This document shows, in pieces, positions 1 to 5,269 of a DNA stretch of 6,360 nucleotides. The stretch spans positions 1 through 6,360 of the forward strand of contig JAKAJA010000110.1 of the NCBI GenBank assembly GCA_021814085.1, given 5' to 3'. Source of the DNA: Acidobacteriota bacterium. GTDB lineage: Bacteria; Acidobacteriota; UBA4820; DSQY01. Positions within the stretch are counted from its first letter, which is position 1. Each line of letters starts with the position of its first letter. Below the pieces are notes generated by a model. That model made no database searches, had not been told where the DNA came from, and saw only the letters and a list, made by a program, of their open reading frames with translations. The position numbers and the translations under genes are program-made.

Positions 1-341
1 CGTCCACGCAGAAAGTATATCTCAGGGGAAGGCCGAAGGGAAGAACGGGGCTTCATCCCAAATTGTGCGATGGAATTCTCTTGCCTTCGGAAACCGGGAG
101 GCTTTGGGATTAAACCGCTTGGCCTCCATGGCGGGGAGGGCCATTCCCTCCCCGCCCCGCGAGCAAAGCCCGCAGGGGACCCCACCCCACCCTTGGAGCC
201 TCCTCGCCAAGCTCGGAGGCGCCCCCAATCCCTTGATAGGTGAACGGCGGCTTGAAACGCAATGGCCATTCCTACTATCTTTCCGACTCTTTCACCTGCT
301 TCCATCGCGGGATTGGGGCCCCTCATGCTCCTTTGCGGCCC
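1..341. other. Non-coding stretch at left edge, no convincing gene
   Basis: No reading frame here has a recognisable protein or a good ribosome site. The stretch lies downstream of the minus-strand beta-propeller gene, whose stop codon is at 342-344. It contains a strong 11-bp hairpin (listed separately) and a weaker GCCTCC/GGAGGC inverted repeat at 198-203 and 215-220. No T-tract terminator for the beta-propeller gene is visible directly after its stop. A gene entering from beyond position 1 cannot be excluded. Confidence 0.5.
130..156. repeat. 11-bp perfect inverted repeat (hairpin)
   Basis: GGCGGGGAGGG at 130-140 and CCCTCCCCGCC at 146-156 are exact reverse complements, separated by the 5-base loop CCATT. 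The stem is almost all G:C and would be very stable in RNA on either strand. No T-run follows on either side, so a classic intrinsic terminator is not supported. It could be a REP-like intergenic repeat or a 3'-end stabiliser for transcripts of the minus-strand beta-propeller gene. Confidence 0.6.
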
Positions 342-1364
342 TCACCGGCCCACCACCAAGACGACGAAGCTGTCCTTCACGATGGCCGGCCTGGGATGGG
401 GATCTTCCGCCGTAGGGGCGGGCGCCGGCCCGAACTGAGCCGTGGGGAGGTAGACGCCGTGGGTCTCGGGATCAATGGCCATGGTGCGCGCCCCGCGCTG
501 GGTCGGCACCGTGTGAACCGATTCAGGTTTGAGGGATCCTGAAATCCGGAACACGGTGAGGGTCCCTTCGCCGTTGGAGCTGAACACGTCGCCCGTGGCC
601 GGATCGTACCCGGCCCCGTCCACCCCCGCGCCGATGGGCACGGTGGTGACGACTTTCCCGGTGTGGAGGTCCAGGACGGTCATGAGCTTGTTCCGGCAGC
701 CCGAGAAAACCAGCCCGCGCTTCGCGTCCAGGGCCAATCCCGAGGGTTCCTCTCCCGGCTTGATGGAGAAGCGCCTCAGGACGGCCAGCTTCGCCGTGTC
801 GATCTCCGCCACCTCGCTGGTGTTCTCGATGTTGACGTAGATTTTGCCCTTGCCGTCGGCGGCCGCGAACTCCGGCTTGCCGCCCAGAGGGAGGGTTCCC
901 GCGAGCTCTCCCGTGGCGGCGTTGAAGGCGGTGGTGTCCTCTCCGCGGCCGTTGAAGGTAAAGACCCGCCGGGATGAAGGGTCGTACACGATGGCATCGG
1001 GACCGGCGCCGGTTTTCACCTGGCCCAAGACCTTCAGTGTCTTCAGGTCGAAGATGAGGGCGGAGGCGGCGCCCCCGCAACTGATGAAGCCCCGGCCCAG
1101 TTCAGGCGCCAGTGCTATGCCATGGACGCCGGGAGTGTCCATGATGTCGCCCACTTGCTTGTCCGTCTTTAGATCCACAACCGCCACGTGAGTGCCCCTG
1201 GAGACGTACAGCCGGCGGGCGGCTCCGTCTACCGCGAGGTAGTCCCAGCCCCCCGTCCCGCCCAGGGGGACGCGCTGGGTGACGTGATAACCCGGGGCGG
1301 CGGCGGAGGCCGCGGTGGCTACGGACAACGCGAGGATGAAGAGCGGTTTCACGATCGTGCGCAT
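342..1364 (-). CDS. Secreted YncE-like seven-bladed beta-propeller protein
   Basis: The product is 340 residues. It has an N-terminal signal peptide (MRTIVKP, a hydrophobic core, then ASA-AAP, with cleavage predicted near residues 21-23), so it should be periplasmic or exported. About seven repeats of roughly 40 residues follow, each with a blade pattern such as DYLAVD...RLYVSR...VAVVDLKT or GLALDAKRGLVFSG...LTVLDLHTGKV. The closing strand is SFVVLVVG. This is the layout of YncE/YVTN-type propellers, which usually act as binding or scaffold proteins; no catalytic site is evident and no ligand can be assigned. The ATG at 1364 is chosen because it begins the signal peptide and follows an AGAAAGGCGG purine-rich site. 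An in-frame ATG at 1409 would put 15 polar residues before the signal. The Mpo1-like gene lies 117 bp upstream on the same strand and may be co-transcribed. The fold is secure; the role is unknown. Confidence 0.85.
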   Translation of the reverse strand: MRTIVKPLFILALSVATAASAAAPGYHVTQRVPLGGTGGWDYLAVDGAARRLYVSRGTHVAVVDLKTDKQVGDIMDTPGVHGIALAPELGRGFISCGGAASALIFDLKTLKVLGQVKTGAGPDAIVYDPSSRRVFTFNGRGEDTTAFNAATGELAGTLPLGGKPEFAAADGKGKIYVNIENTSEVAEIDTAKLAVLRRFSIKPGEEPSGLALDAKRGLVFSGCRNKLMTVLDLHTGKVVTTVPIGAGVDGAGYDPATGDVFSSNGEGTLTVFRISGSLKPESVHTVPTQRGARTMAIDPETHGVYLPTAQFGPAPAPTAEDPHPRPAIVKDSFVVLVVGR

Positions 1365-1481
1365 GGGGGCCGCCTTTCTGCTGAGGGTACCTTTACCGTG
1401 CTGATCCATCCGCCGCGCGGGGACATTCCTCCCGCGGCCCGGATGTCTCTGGCATCATCTCACATTCCGCAAGGCGGCCCT

Positions 1482-1784
1482 TCATGCGTGTCCCGCCATC
1501 TTGGCGAACCACCACCGCAGGCCCACGAACAAGAACCTCCAGTCGTGGAAAAACTCGGGCGGCTTGCCCTCGAAGGCGTGGCCCACGAATTGGAAGACCC
1601 ACCCCACGGCGAAGAGGCCCGAAGGGATGACCCAGAAACGGTGAACAAATGGCGCCACGAGGAAGAGCGGCAGCGAGAGGGCGATGAGCGGGATGCCGAT
1701 AGTGTGGCAGAAGCGGTTCACGGGGTGCTGGTGGCTCCGGGCGTACTGCTCGATCCACTCGTCCCAGCTCCGGCCGAAGAACAT
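1482..1784 (-). CDS. Mpo1-like (DUF962) small membrane protein
   Basis: The product is 100 residues and matches the DUF962/YGL010w/Mpo1 family. An N-terminal amphipathic part (SWDEWIEQYARSHQHPVNRFCH) carries H18, H20, N23 and H27. Two hydrophobic segments follow at about 28-48 and 50-68, then the family motif VGHAFEGKPPEFF with H69, E72 and the PP pair at 75-76. The end is aromatic-rich (FLFVGLRWWFAKM). Yeast Mpo1 is a membrane Fe(II)-dependent dioxygenase that alpha-oxidises 2-hydroxy fatty acids and needs conserved histidines. The equivalent His residues are present here, but the bacterial substrate is unknown. The start at 1784 follows a perfect AGGAGGT site with 6-base spacing. The frame stays open upstream to 2183, but that extension would run antisense through a doxX relic and a tRNA fragment and is not coding. 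The beta-propeller gene follows on the same strand. Confidence 0.87.
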   Translation of the reverse strand: MFFGRSWDEWIEQYARSHQHPVNRFCHTIGIPLIALSLPLFLVAPFVHRFWVIPSGLFAVGWVFQFVGHAFEGKPPEFFHDWRFLFVGLRWWFAKMAGHA

Positions 1785-1790
1785 GGCTTG

Positions 1791-1797
1791 ACCTCCT
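1791..1797 (-). promoter_or_regulatory. Shine-Dalgarno site that fixes the Mpo1-like start
   Basis: On the minus strand this reads AGGAGGT, six bases before the ATG at 1784. It is the strongest ribosome site in the left part of the window. It decides against the 133-codon upstream extension of the same frame. Confidence 0.8.
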
Positions 1798-1824
1798 ACG
1801 CTGATCAAAACGGGCCGCCCCCGC

Positions 1825-1837
1825 GTGGAATTTCCAC
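1825..1837. repeat. Short dyad upstream of the Mpo1-like gene
   Basis: GTGGAA at 1825-1830 and TTCCAC at 1832-1837 are perfect inverted arms around a single T. The dyad lies about 40 bp upstream of the Mpo1-like start, where an operator or promoter could be. No partner copy was seen, so this is a weak candidate. Confidence 0.3.
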
Positions 1838-1886
1838 CTGAACCGTCCTCTGGCAAAGGTGGCTCGCAGCCCCCGCGGTAGCGTGA

Positions 1887-1973
1887 GCGGCGAACGTGGC
1901 GGCCTTCGTCTTCCTCCTGTTCCTGCTCTGGCTCATGCTCAGAGGATTGGGGGCCGTGAGCGTGGACCGCTAG
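1887..1973 (+). pseudogene. Degraded 3' fragment of a doxX gene
   Basis: Read in frame from 1896, this gives VAAFVFLLFLLWLMLRGLG then AVSVDR and a TAG at 1971-1973. That is the fourth membrane segment and start of the C-terminal tail of the intact DoxX protein encoded at 4563-5069 (VVAFVFLLFLLWLVLIGPG then AVSVDRW). The DNA is identical for 33 bases (1902-1934 versus 4941-4973). By hand count, 67 of 78 bases match over the in-frame segment. A TGA at 1884-1886 closes the frame just upstream, and the intact gene's Trp codon TGG is TAG here. Similarity fades quickly on both sides, so only the end of the gene survives. It is a relic of a second, diverged doxX copy or of a partial duplication, not a working gene. 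Confidence 0.85.
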
Positions 1974-2084
1974 GCTCGGAGAAGGCTCGCAGCCCTGGCT
2001 TTCTCGCGCCCAGCGCCCGTGCAGGTAGGCGGGCACTTGGAGCCAGGCCAGTCCGTTCTCCTCGTTCTGTTTGAAGAAGCTTTT

Positions 2085-2142
2085 TGGCGGAGAGACGGGG
2101 ATTCGAACCCCGGTTACCCTTTCGGGTAAACACGCTTTCCAA
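2085..2142 (-). tRNA. 3' half of tRNA-Ser(GGA): probable attachment-site scar
   Basis: On the minus strand this gives, in order: the 7-base anticodon loop TTGGAAA (anticodon GGA, plus positions 2138-2140); the 3' anticodon-stem strand GCGTG; a class II variable arm with stem TTACCC/GGGTAA; a T arm with stem CGGGG/CCCCG around TTCGAAT; the acceptor strand TCTCTCC; discriminator G; and an encoded CCA (2085-2087). The long variable arm and anticodon identify serine. The 5' half is missing: the sequence before the loop (minus GGGGC) does not pair with GCGTG beyond two bases, and no GGAGAG acceptor partner is found upstream. A tRNA cut at the anticodon loop is the usual scar of a tyrosine-recombinase element integrated in a tRNA gene. 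By that geometry the element lies on the higher-coordinate side. The intact tRNA should be at its far end, outside the window. Confidence 0.85.
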
Positions 2143-2394
2143 GCCCCTGGCGGCGATTTTAGCGTTTTTGAAGCAAGTCGCAATAAGTCGATTTTACCTT
2201 AATTAGCAAGGGCTTGGGGCATCAGGGCACTTTAGGGCGTTTGACACGATTTGCCGTTATTCGTCACCCGAAGTTGCAGTTTAGTTGCACTGTTTTCCAC
2301 AGGGCAACCCGGCCCGGCGCCTGGAGAAGGCACCGATTTCGATCCCCAGCAGAGGATGACAACCCTATTTCCGATGGCCATGAACCATGGGCTC
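2143..2394. other. AT-richer spacer with small repeats beside the tRNA scar
   Basis: No gene is supported. The first 60 bases are clearly AT-richer than the flanks. Direct repeats are present: AAGTCG at 2175-2180 and 2185-2190 (10-bp period), and AGTTGCA at 2272-2278 and 2283-2289 (11-bp period). An imperfect hairpin lies at 2284-2308: GTTGC, A, CTGT, loop TTTCC, ACAG, G, GCAAC. Helically phased short repeats next to an attachment site could be recombinase or excisionase arm sites. That is inference, and no integrase gene is in the window. Confidence 0.35.
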
Positions 2395-2423
2395 TTGATT
2401 ATCTCAATGTATTGAGATAAATT
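2395..2423 (+). promoter_or_regulatory. Candidate sigma70-type promoter of the ATPase gene
   Basis: TTGATT at 2395-2400 could be the -35 box and TAAATT at 2418-2423 the -10 box, with a 17-base spacer. Each matches four of six consensus positions. It lies 42 bp before the ATPase start. The spacer is filled by the first CTCAAT dyad and the second dyad falls at the expected start site, which supports a regulated promoter. Confidence 0.5.
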
Positions 2424-2438
2424 ACTCAATGTATTGAG
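2399..2438. promoter_or_regulatory. Double-dyad operator upstream of the ATPase gene
   Basis: Dyad A is a perfect inverted repeat with 10-bp arms, TTATCTCAAT (2399-2408) and ATTGAGATAA (2411-2420), around GT. Dyad B repeats the core CTCAAT (2425-2430), GT, ATTGAG (2433-2438). The two cores start exactly 22 bp apart, about two helical turns, so dimers on both would sit on one face of the DNA. They overlap the candidate promoter, as expected for a repressor operator. The regulator is not encoded in the window as far as can be seen. Confidence 0.65.
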
Positions 2439-2464
2439 AAGAGTCGCTCTCGGCGGGAGGAACC

Positions 2465-3664
2465 ATGGACGCCTACAAACGGGAAGCCTTCGGGGTGCTG
2501 GCCAAGCGCCTTCAGGAAAAGCGGCGGTTCATCCAGGTCATCACGGGGCCCCGGCAGGTCGGCAAGACGCGGCTTTCCCTCCAGCTTAAGGAGCAGTTCA
2601 AGGGCGAGAGGCTCTACGAATCTGCCGACGAGCCTACCTTGAAGGACGCTGCTTGGCTGGCGCAGGTTTGGGAGAACGCGCGCAGGCTCGCGCGGGCGGG
2701 AGGAAGAAGAAGGAAAGCCCTCCTCATCCTAGACGAGATCCAGAAGGTGCCCAGGTGGCCCGAAGCCGTGAAGCGGCTCTGGGACGAAGACACGAGGCTG
2801 GGGATCCCGCTGCAGGTGATCCTCCTCGGGTCCTCCCAACTCATGCTCCAACGTGGTCTGTCCGAGAGCCTTGCGGGACGCTTCGAGGTGGTCCGTCTGA
2901 GCCATTGGTCCTTCGGCGAGATGCAGCAAGCCTTCGGATGGGACCTTGAGACTTACCTTTACTTCGGAGGGTACCCGGGCAGTCACGACCTGACCAAGGA
3001 CCTGCAACGCTGGAGGAGCTACATCCTGGAATCGCTCATCGAGACCGCGATCTCGCGCGACATCCTGCTCCTGGCACGGGTGGACAAGCCGGCGCTCCTT
3101 CGGCGCCTCTTCTTTCTCTGCTGCGAGTCGTCGGGACAGATTTTCTCCTACCAGAAGATGGTTGGACAGCTTCAGGACGTGGGCAACACGACAACCCTGG
3201 CCCATTACCTTGACCTGCTGCACGGTGCCGGCCTGGTGACCGGTCTTCCGAAGTTCTCGCCAAACCGCCCTCGGCTGAGGGCGTCCAGCCCAAAGATCCA
3301 GGTCCTCAACAACGCCCTGATGACGGCCCCGCTCCAGATCACCCGGGAAGAGATGCGGAAGGACCCGGCCGTCTGGGGGCGGCTCGTGGAATCGACCGTG
3401 GGCGCCCACATCGTGAATAGCGCGCAGGATTGCGGGGCAAGCGTTTCTTACTGGCGCGAGGGTGCCGTCGAAGCCGATTACGTACTGCAGCTCGGGAAAG
3501 CCGTGACCGCCATAGAGGTGAAGAGCGGCCATAAGAAGCAGGCCCTGCCCGGCATGAGCGCCTTTCTTGAGGCCTACCCGAAGGCGAGGCTCATCAAGGT
3601 AGGGGAGGGAGGCATTCCCCTTGAGGAGTTCCTCTCGACGCCCGTCCGTTCTTGGGTGGGCTAA
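2465..3664 (+). CDS. AAA_14 / DUF4143 P-loop ATPase
   Basis: The product is 399 residues, the usual length for this family. Residues 1-150 form the AAA_14 ATPase domain: Walker A GPRQVGKT at 28-35, Walker B LLILDE at 86-91, a sensor-like LLGSS at 120-124 and the family's GRFEV at 138-142. Residues about 195-355 are the DUF4143 region. It ends in a PD-(D/E)xK-like pattern (E336, D338, then E351-V-K353-SG). A winged-helix-like stretch lies at about 226-262. All ATPase residues are intact, so it should bind and hydrolyse ATP. The role of the family is poorly defined; members are widespread and often sit in accessory regions with toxin, Fic or defence genes. A nuclease activity is possible but unproven. 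The start follows GGGAGGA closely. The double-dyad operator lies directly upstream and the ruined Fic gene is 225 bp downstream. Family is confident; function is not. Confidence 0.88.
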   Translation: MDAYKREAFGVLAKRLQEKRRFIQVITGPRQVGKTRLSLQLKEQFKGERLYESADEPTLKDAAWLAQVWENARRLARAGGRRRKALLILDEIQKVPRWPEAVKRLWDEDTRLGIPLQVILLGSSQLMLQRGLSESLAGRFEVVRLSHWSFGEMQQAFGWDLETYLYFGGYPGSHDLTKDLQRWRSYILESLIETAISRDILLLARVDKPALLRRLFFLCCESSGQIFSYQKMVGQLQDVGNTTTLAHYLDLLHGAGLVTGLPKFSPNRPRLRASSPKIQVLNNALMTAPLQITREEMRKDPAVWGRLVESTVGAHIVNSAQDCGASVSYWREGAVEADYVLQLGKAVTAIEVKSGHKKQALPGMSAFLEAYPKARLIKVGEGGIPLEEFLSTPVRSWVG

Positions 3665-3889
3665 ACGCACTCGCCCCCCCAAGCTGACCACGAAAATCGA
3701 AAGTTAAGCGTTCCTTTTTCATGGTAATAAATACAGGAGGGGCTGGGCGACCTCTCATGGTGACCATGTAAACCCGGCTGTTTCTTTTTTAGATCACCCA
3801 GTAAGCACTGTAATCCGAGTAACCCTGACTTACTGAAATGGCCTGACCCATTATTTTACCCATACTTGACCAAGGTGTATGTTCAGTCC
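3665..3889. other. Intergenic region with one palindrome, no gene
   Basis: No coding frame or clear terminator is seen after the ATPase gene. There is a perfect palindrome CATGGT-G-ACCATG at 3756-3768, which could be an operator for the following Fic relic or a small structured site. AT-rich patches at about 3715-3735 and 3850-3865 could hold promoter elements, but no convincing box pair was found. Confidence 0.35.
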
Positions 3890-4314
3890 ATGAGCTACCA
3901 TCCACAGTTCACCATCCCCTCGAAGCTCCTGGGCCAGGTGGAAGCCATTTCCGCCGTGCGCGAACGCATTCAGGGGGCCACGATCCAGGTCCCGTGGATC
4001 CCGGTCCTCCAACAGGACGCCATGTCCCGGAACGCGCACTCCTCGACCGCCATCGAGGGCAACCCGCTCACACTGGATCAGGTCCGGGCCATCGAGGGAG
4101 GGGAGCCGATCCCCGTGCTCGAGCGGTCGAGGCGAGAGGTGGTCAACTACTTCGCCGCCCTGAGGCACATAGCCAAGCACGCCGGCAAGAAGCGAATGAC
4201 GCCCTAGGTGTCTCCAAGCAGGGAGCCTTGGACATCCTCAATCCCCTCCTTGAAGCCGGCCTCGTCAAGCGAGTGGGCACGATCAAGAGCGGACGGTATA
4301 TCCTGAAGCACTGA
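3890..4314 (+). pseudogene. Fic-family AMPylase gene, catalytic core deleted and frameshifted
   Basis: From the ATG at 3890 the frame encodes a Fic N-terminal domain: YHPQFTIPSKLLGQVEAIS at 3-21, then the inhibitory-helix motif S52-TAI-E56-G57-N58 ([S/T]xxxE[G/N]), and EVVNYFAALRHI at 83-94. It stops at TAG 4205-4207. From about 4189, in another frame, the sequence encodes ALGVSKQGALDILNPLLEAG and a short tail to TGA 4312-4314, which is the winged-helix C-terminus typical of the same proteins. The Fic core with HPFxxGNGR is absent. Full-length members have about 350-380 residues, so roughly 200 residues are lost at a junction near 4185-4200. An intact protein would transfer AMP or another nucleotide to target hydroxyls, restrained by its own inhibitory Glu. 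This gene cannot. The 105-residue N-terminal product could still be made. A TTG start at 3866 is possible but less likely. Confidence 0.85.
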
Positions 4315-4468
4315 ACTGCCCCATTGATTCGCCCGATTTCTTCTCAAGAGAACCAGAAAAATCCCCAGCAGGTCTTCTGCCAAGGTTCCTTCGACCCGAT
4401 CCATCCTTTCGCCGATGCCATCCCAGCCTTCTCTTCCTCTGGTCCTTCCTGGTTTGCGGAGGGGGATG

Positions 4469-4493
4469 TGTAACGTTTCCCGTACGGGGCGGA
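4469..4493 (+). promoter_or_regulatory. Candidate ECF-sigma-type promoter before doxX
   Basis: TGTAAC at 4469-4474 resembles the AAC-containing -35 element of ECF sigma promoters. CGGA at 4490-4493 could be the -10 element, 15 bases on. Bufferin-type operons are often under ECF sigma control, which makes this reasonable. The downstream part, GTTTCCCG-N7-CGGA (4475-4493), recurs with identical spacing before the precursor gene at 5185-5203. No sigma gene is in the window, so the assignment is tentative. Confidence 0.35.
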
Positions 4494-4562
4494 CTTAGAG
4501 GCATGACCGGCGATTGCGAAGATGAGAAAAGGCCGGGGAACCAATCACTTTGGGAGAACGAG

Positions 4563-5069
4563 ATGAACGCAATCAAAGCAATGATACGTTCGGCGCAGGC
4601 GGGACTCAGTCTTGCGGACCGGCTGGCCTTTATCGCCCCTCTGGCTACGCGCATCGTCATCGGGCTGGCCTACGTTCAGACGGGCCTGGGAAAGTGGCAG
4701 CACTTCGACCGGACGGTGGAGTTCTTCACCTCCTCCGGCATCCCTTTTCCCGCCATCAGCGTGGCGCTCGTGGCCACGCTGGAGCTGGTCGGGGGGCCAC
4801 TGCTCATCGCGGGGTTCATGACGAGACTCACGGCTTCGGCCCTGAGTGCCAGCATGGCCGTCGCCCTCCTCACCGCTGACAGGGTTGCGTTTCTCACGGC
4901 TTGGAAGCCCGGTGCCGAGTCGGGACCTACGGATGTGGTCGCCTTCGTCTTCCTCCTGTTCCTGCTCTGGCTCGTGCTCATCGGCCCCGGGGCAGTGAGC
5001 GTGGACCGCTGGATGCGCGGGAAGCTCGAGGCATGCGGCCTCCCGAAGGAATTTGGGAGAGCCCGGTGA
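4563..5069 (+). CDS. DoxX-family membrane protein of the bufferin operon
   Basis: The product is 168 residues with four predicted membrane segments at about 24-42, 65-84, 89-105 and 124-142. Family marks are VIGLAYVQTGLGKWQHF at 32-48 and ALVATLELVGGPLLIAGF at 68-85. DoxX proteins are small inner-membrane proteins, some tied to quinone or thiol redox reactions, and recur in MNIO/bufferin operons with an undefined role. An in-frame ATG at 4503 exists. The ATG at 4563 is preferred because GGGAGAA lies at good distance before it, and the extra 20 residues would be charged and unlike the family. It is the first gene of the plus-strand operon, with 200 bp to the precursor gene. A decayed copy of its 3' end lies at 1887-1973. 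Confidence 0.88.
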   Translation: MNAIKAMIRSAQAGLSLADRLAFIAPLATRIVIGLAYVQTGLGKWQHFDRTVEFFTSSGIPFPAISVALVATLELVGGPLLIAGFMTRLTASALSASMAVALLTADRVAFLTAWKPGAESGPTDVVAFVFLLFLLWLVLIGPGAVSVDRWMRGKLEACGLPKEFGRAR

Positions 5070-5269
5070 GGTTTCCCGATACTACTCCCTGTGACTCCAT
5101 GCCGAAGCCAACGGCAAGAAAGGAGGAGACCGTCTCTGGAACAAACGAATCCCCCGTACGCGCGCTCCCAAGCGAAGGCGCACGGTTTCCCGATAGAGTC
5201 GGATGAACAGTTGCGAGCAACGGTGAACACACCAACCCAGCCGGAAAACGGCAGAAGGACGAGGAGACC
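5070..5269 (+). promoter_or_regulatory. Duplicated leader region before the Cys-rich precursor gene
   Basis: No gene is supported here. Two parts look like copies of one leader. GGTTTCCCGATA occurs at 5070-5081 and 5184-5195. Each copy is followed by an AACGGCA (5110-5116, 5247-5253) and a purine-rich ribosome site ending GAGGAGACC (5123-5131, 5261-5269). The second copy leads to the precursor ATG at 5270. The first reaches GTC instead of ATG and is about 24 bases shorter, so it looks like a relic start. The GTTTCCCG-N7-CGGA element at 5185-5203 matches the one before doxX, so the precursor gene may have its own promoter. GTTGC-GA-GCAAC at 5210-5221 is a small inverted repeat. Confidence 0.45.

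Noticed and set aside
1365..1409. Upstream ATG at 1409 for the beta-propeller protein
   Set aside because: It would place a polar 15-residue stretch before a good signal peptide and has a poorer ribosome site than the ATG at 1364.
1188..1841. Plus-strand open frame opposite the propeller and Mpo1-like genes
   Set aside because: It is antisense to two well-supported genes, has low-complexity charged composition and no family signature.
1785..2183. N-terminal extension of the Mpo1-like frame by 133 codons on the minus strand
   Set aside because: It runs through the tRNA-Ser fragment and the antisense of the doxX relic, and has no family similarity. The AGGAGGT site six bases before 1784 marks the true start.
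2729..3691. Long minus-strand open frame opposite the ATPase gene
   Set aside because: It is a GC-rich antisense shadow. The plus frame has intact Walker and DUF4143 motifs, and the minus product matches nothing recognisable.
3680..3870. Possible insertion-sequence ends (repeated TGACC words around 3683 and 3843)
   Set aside because: No matching terminal inverted repeats, target duplication or transposase remnant could be made out.
4503..4562. Upstream ATG at 4503 for DoxX
   Set aside because: The added 20 residues are charged and unlike DoxX N-termini. GGGAGAA is well placed for 4563.
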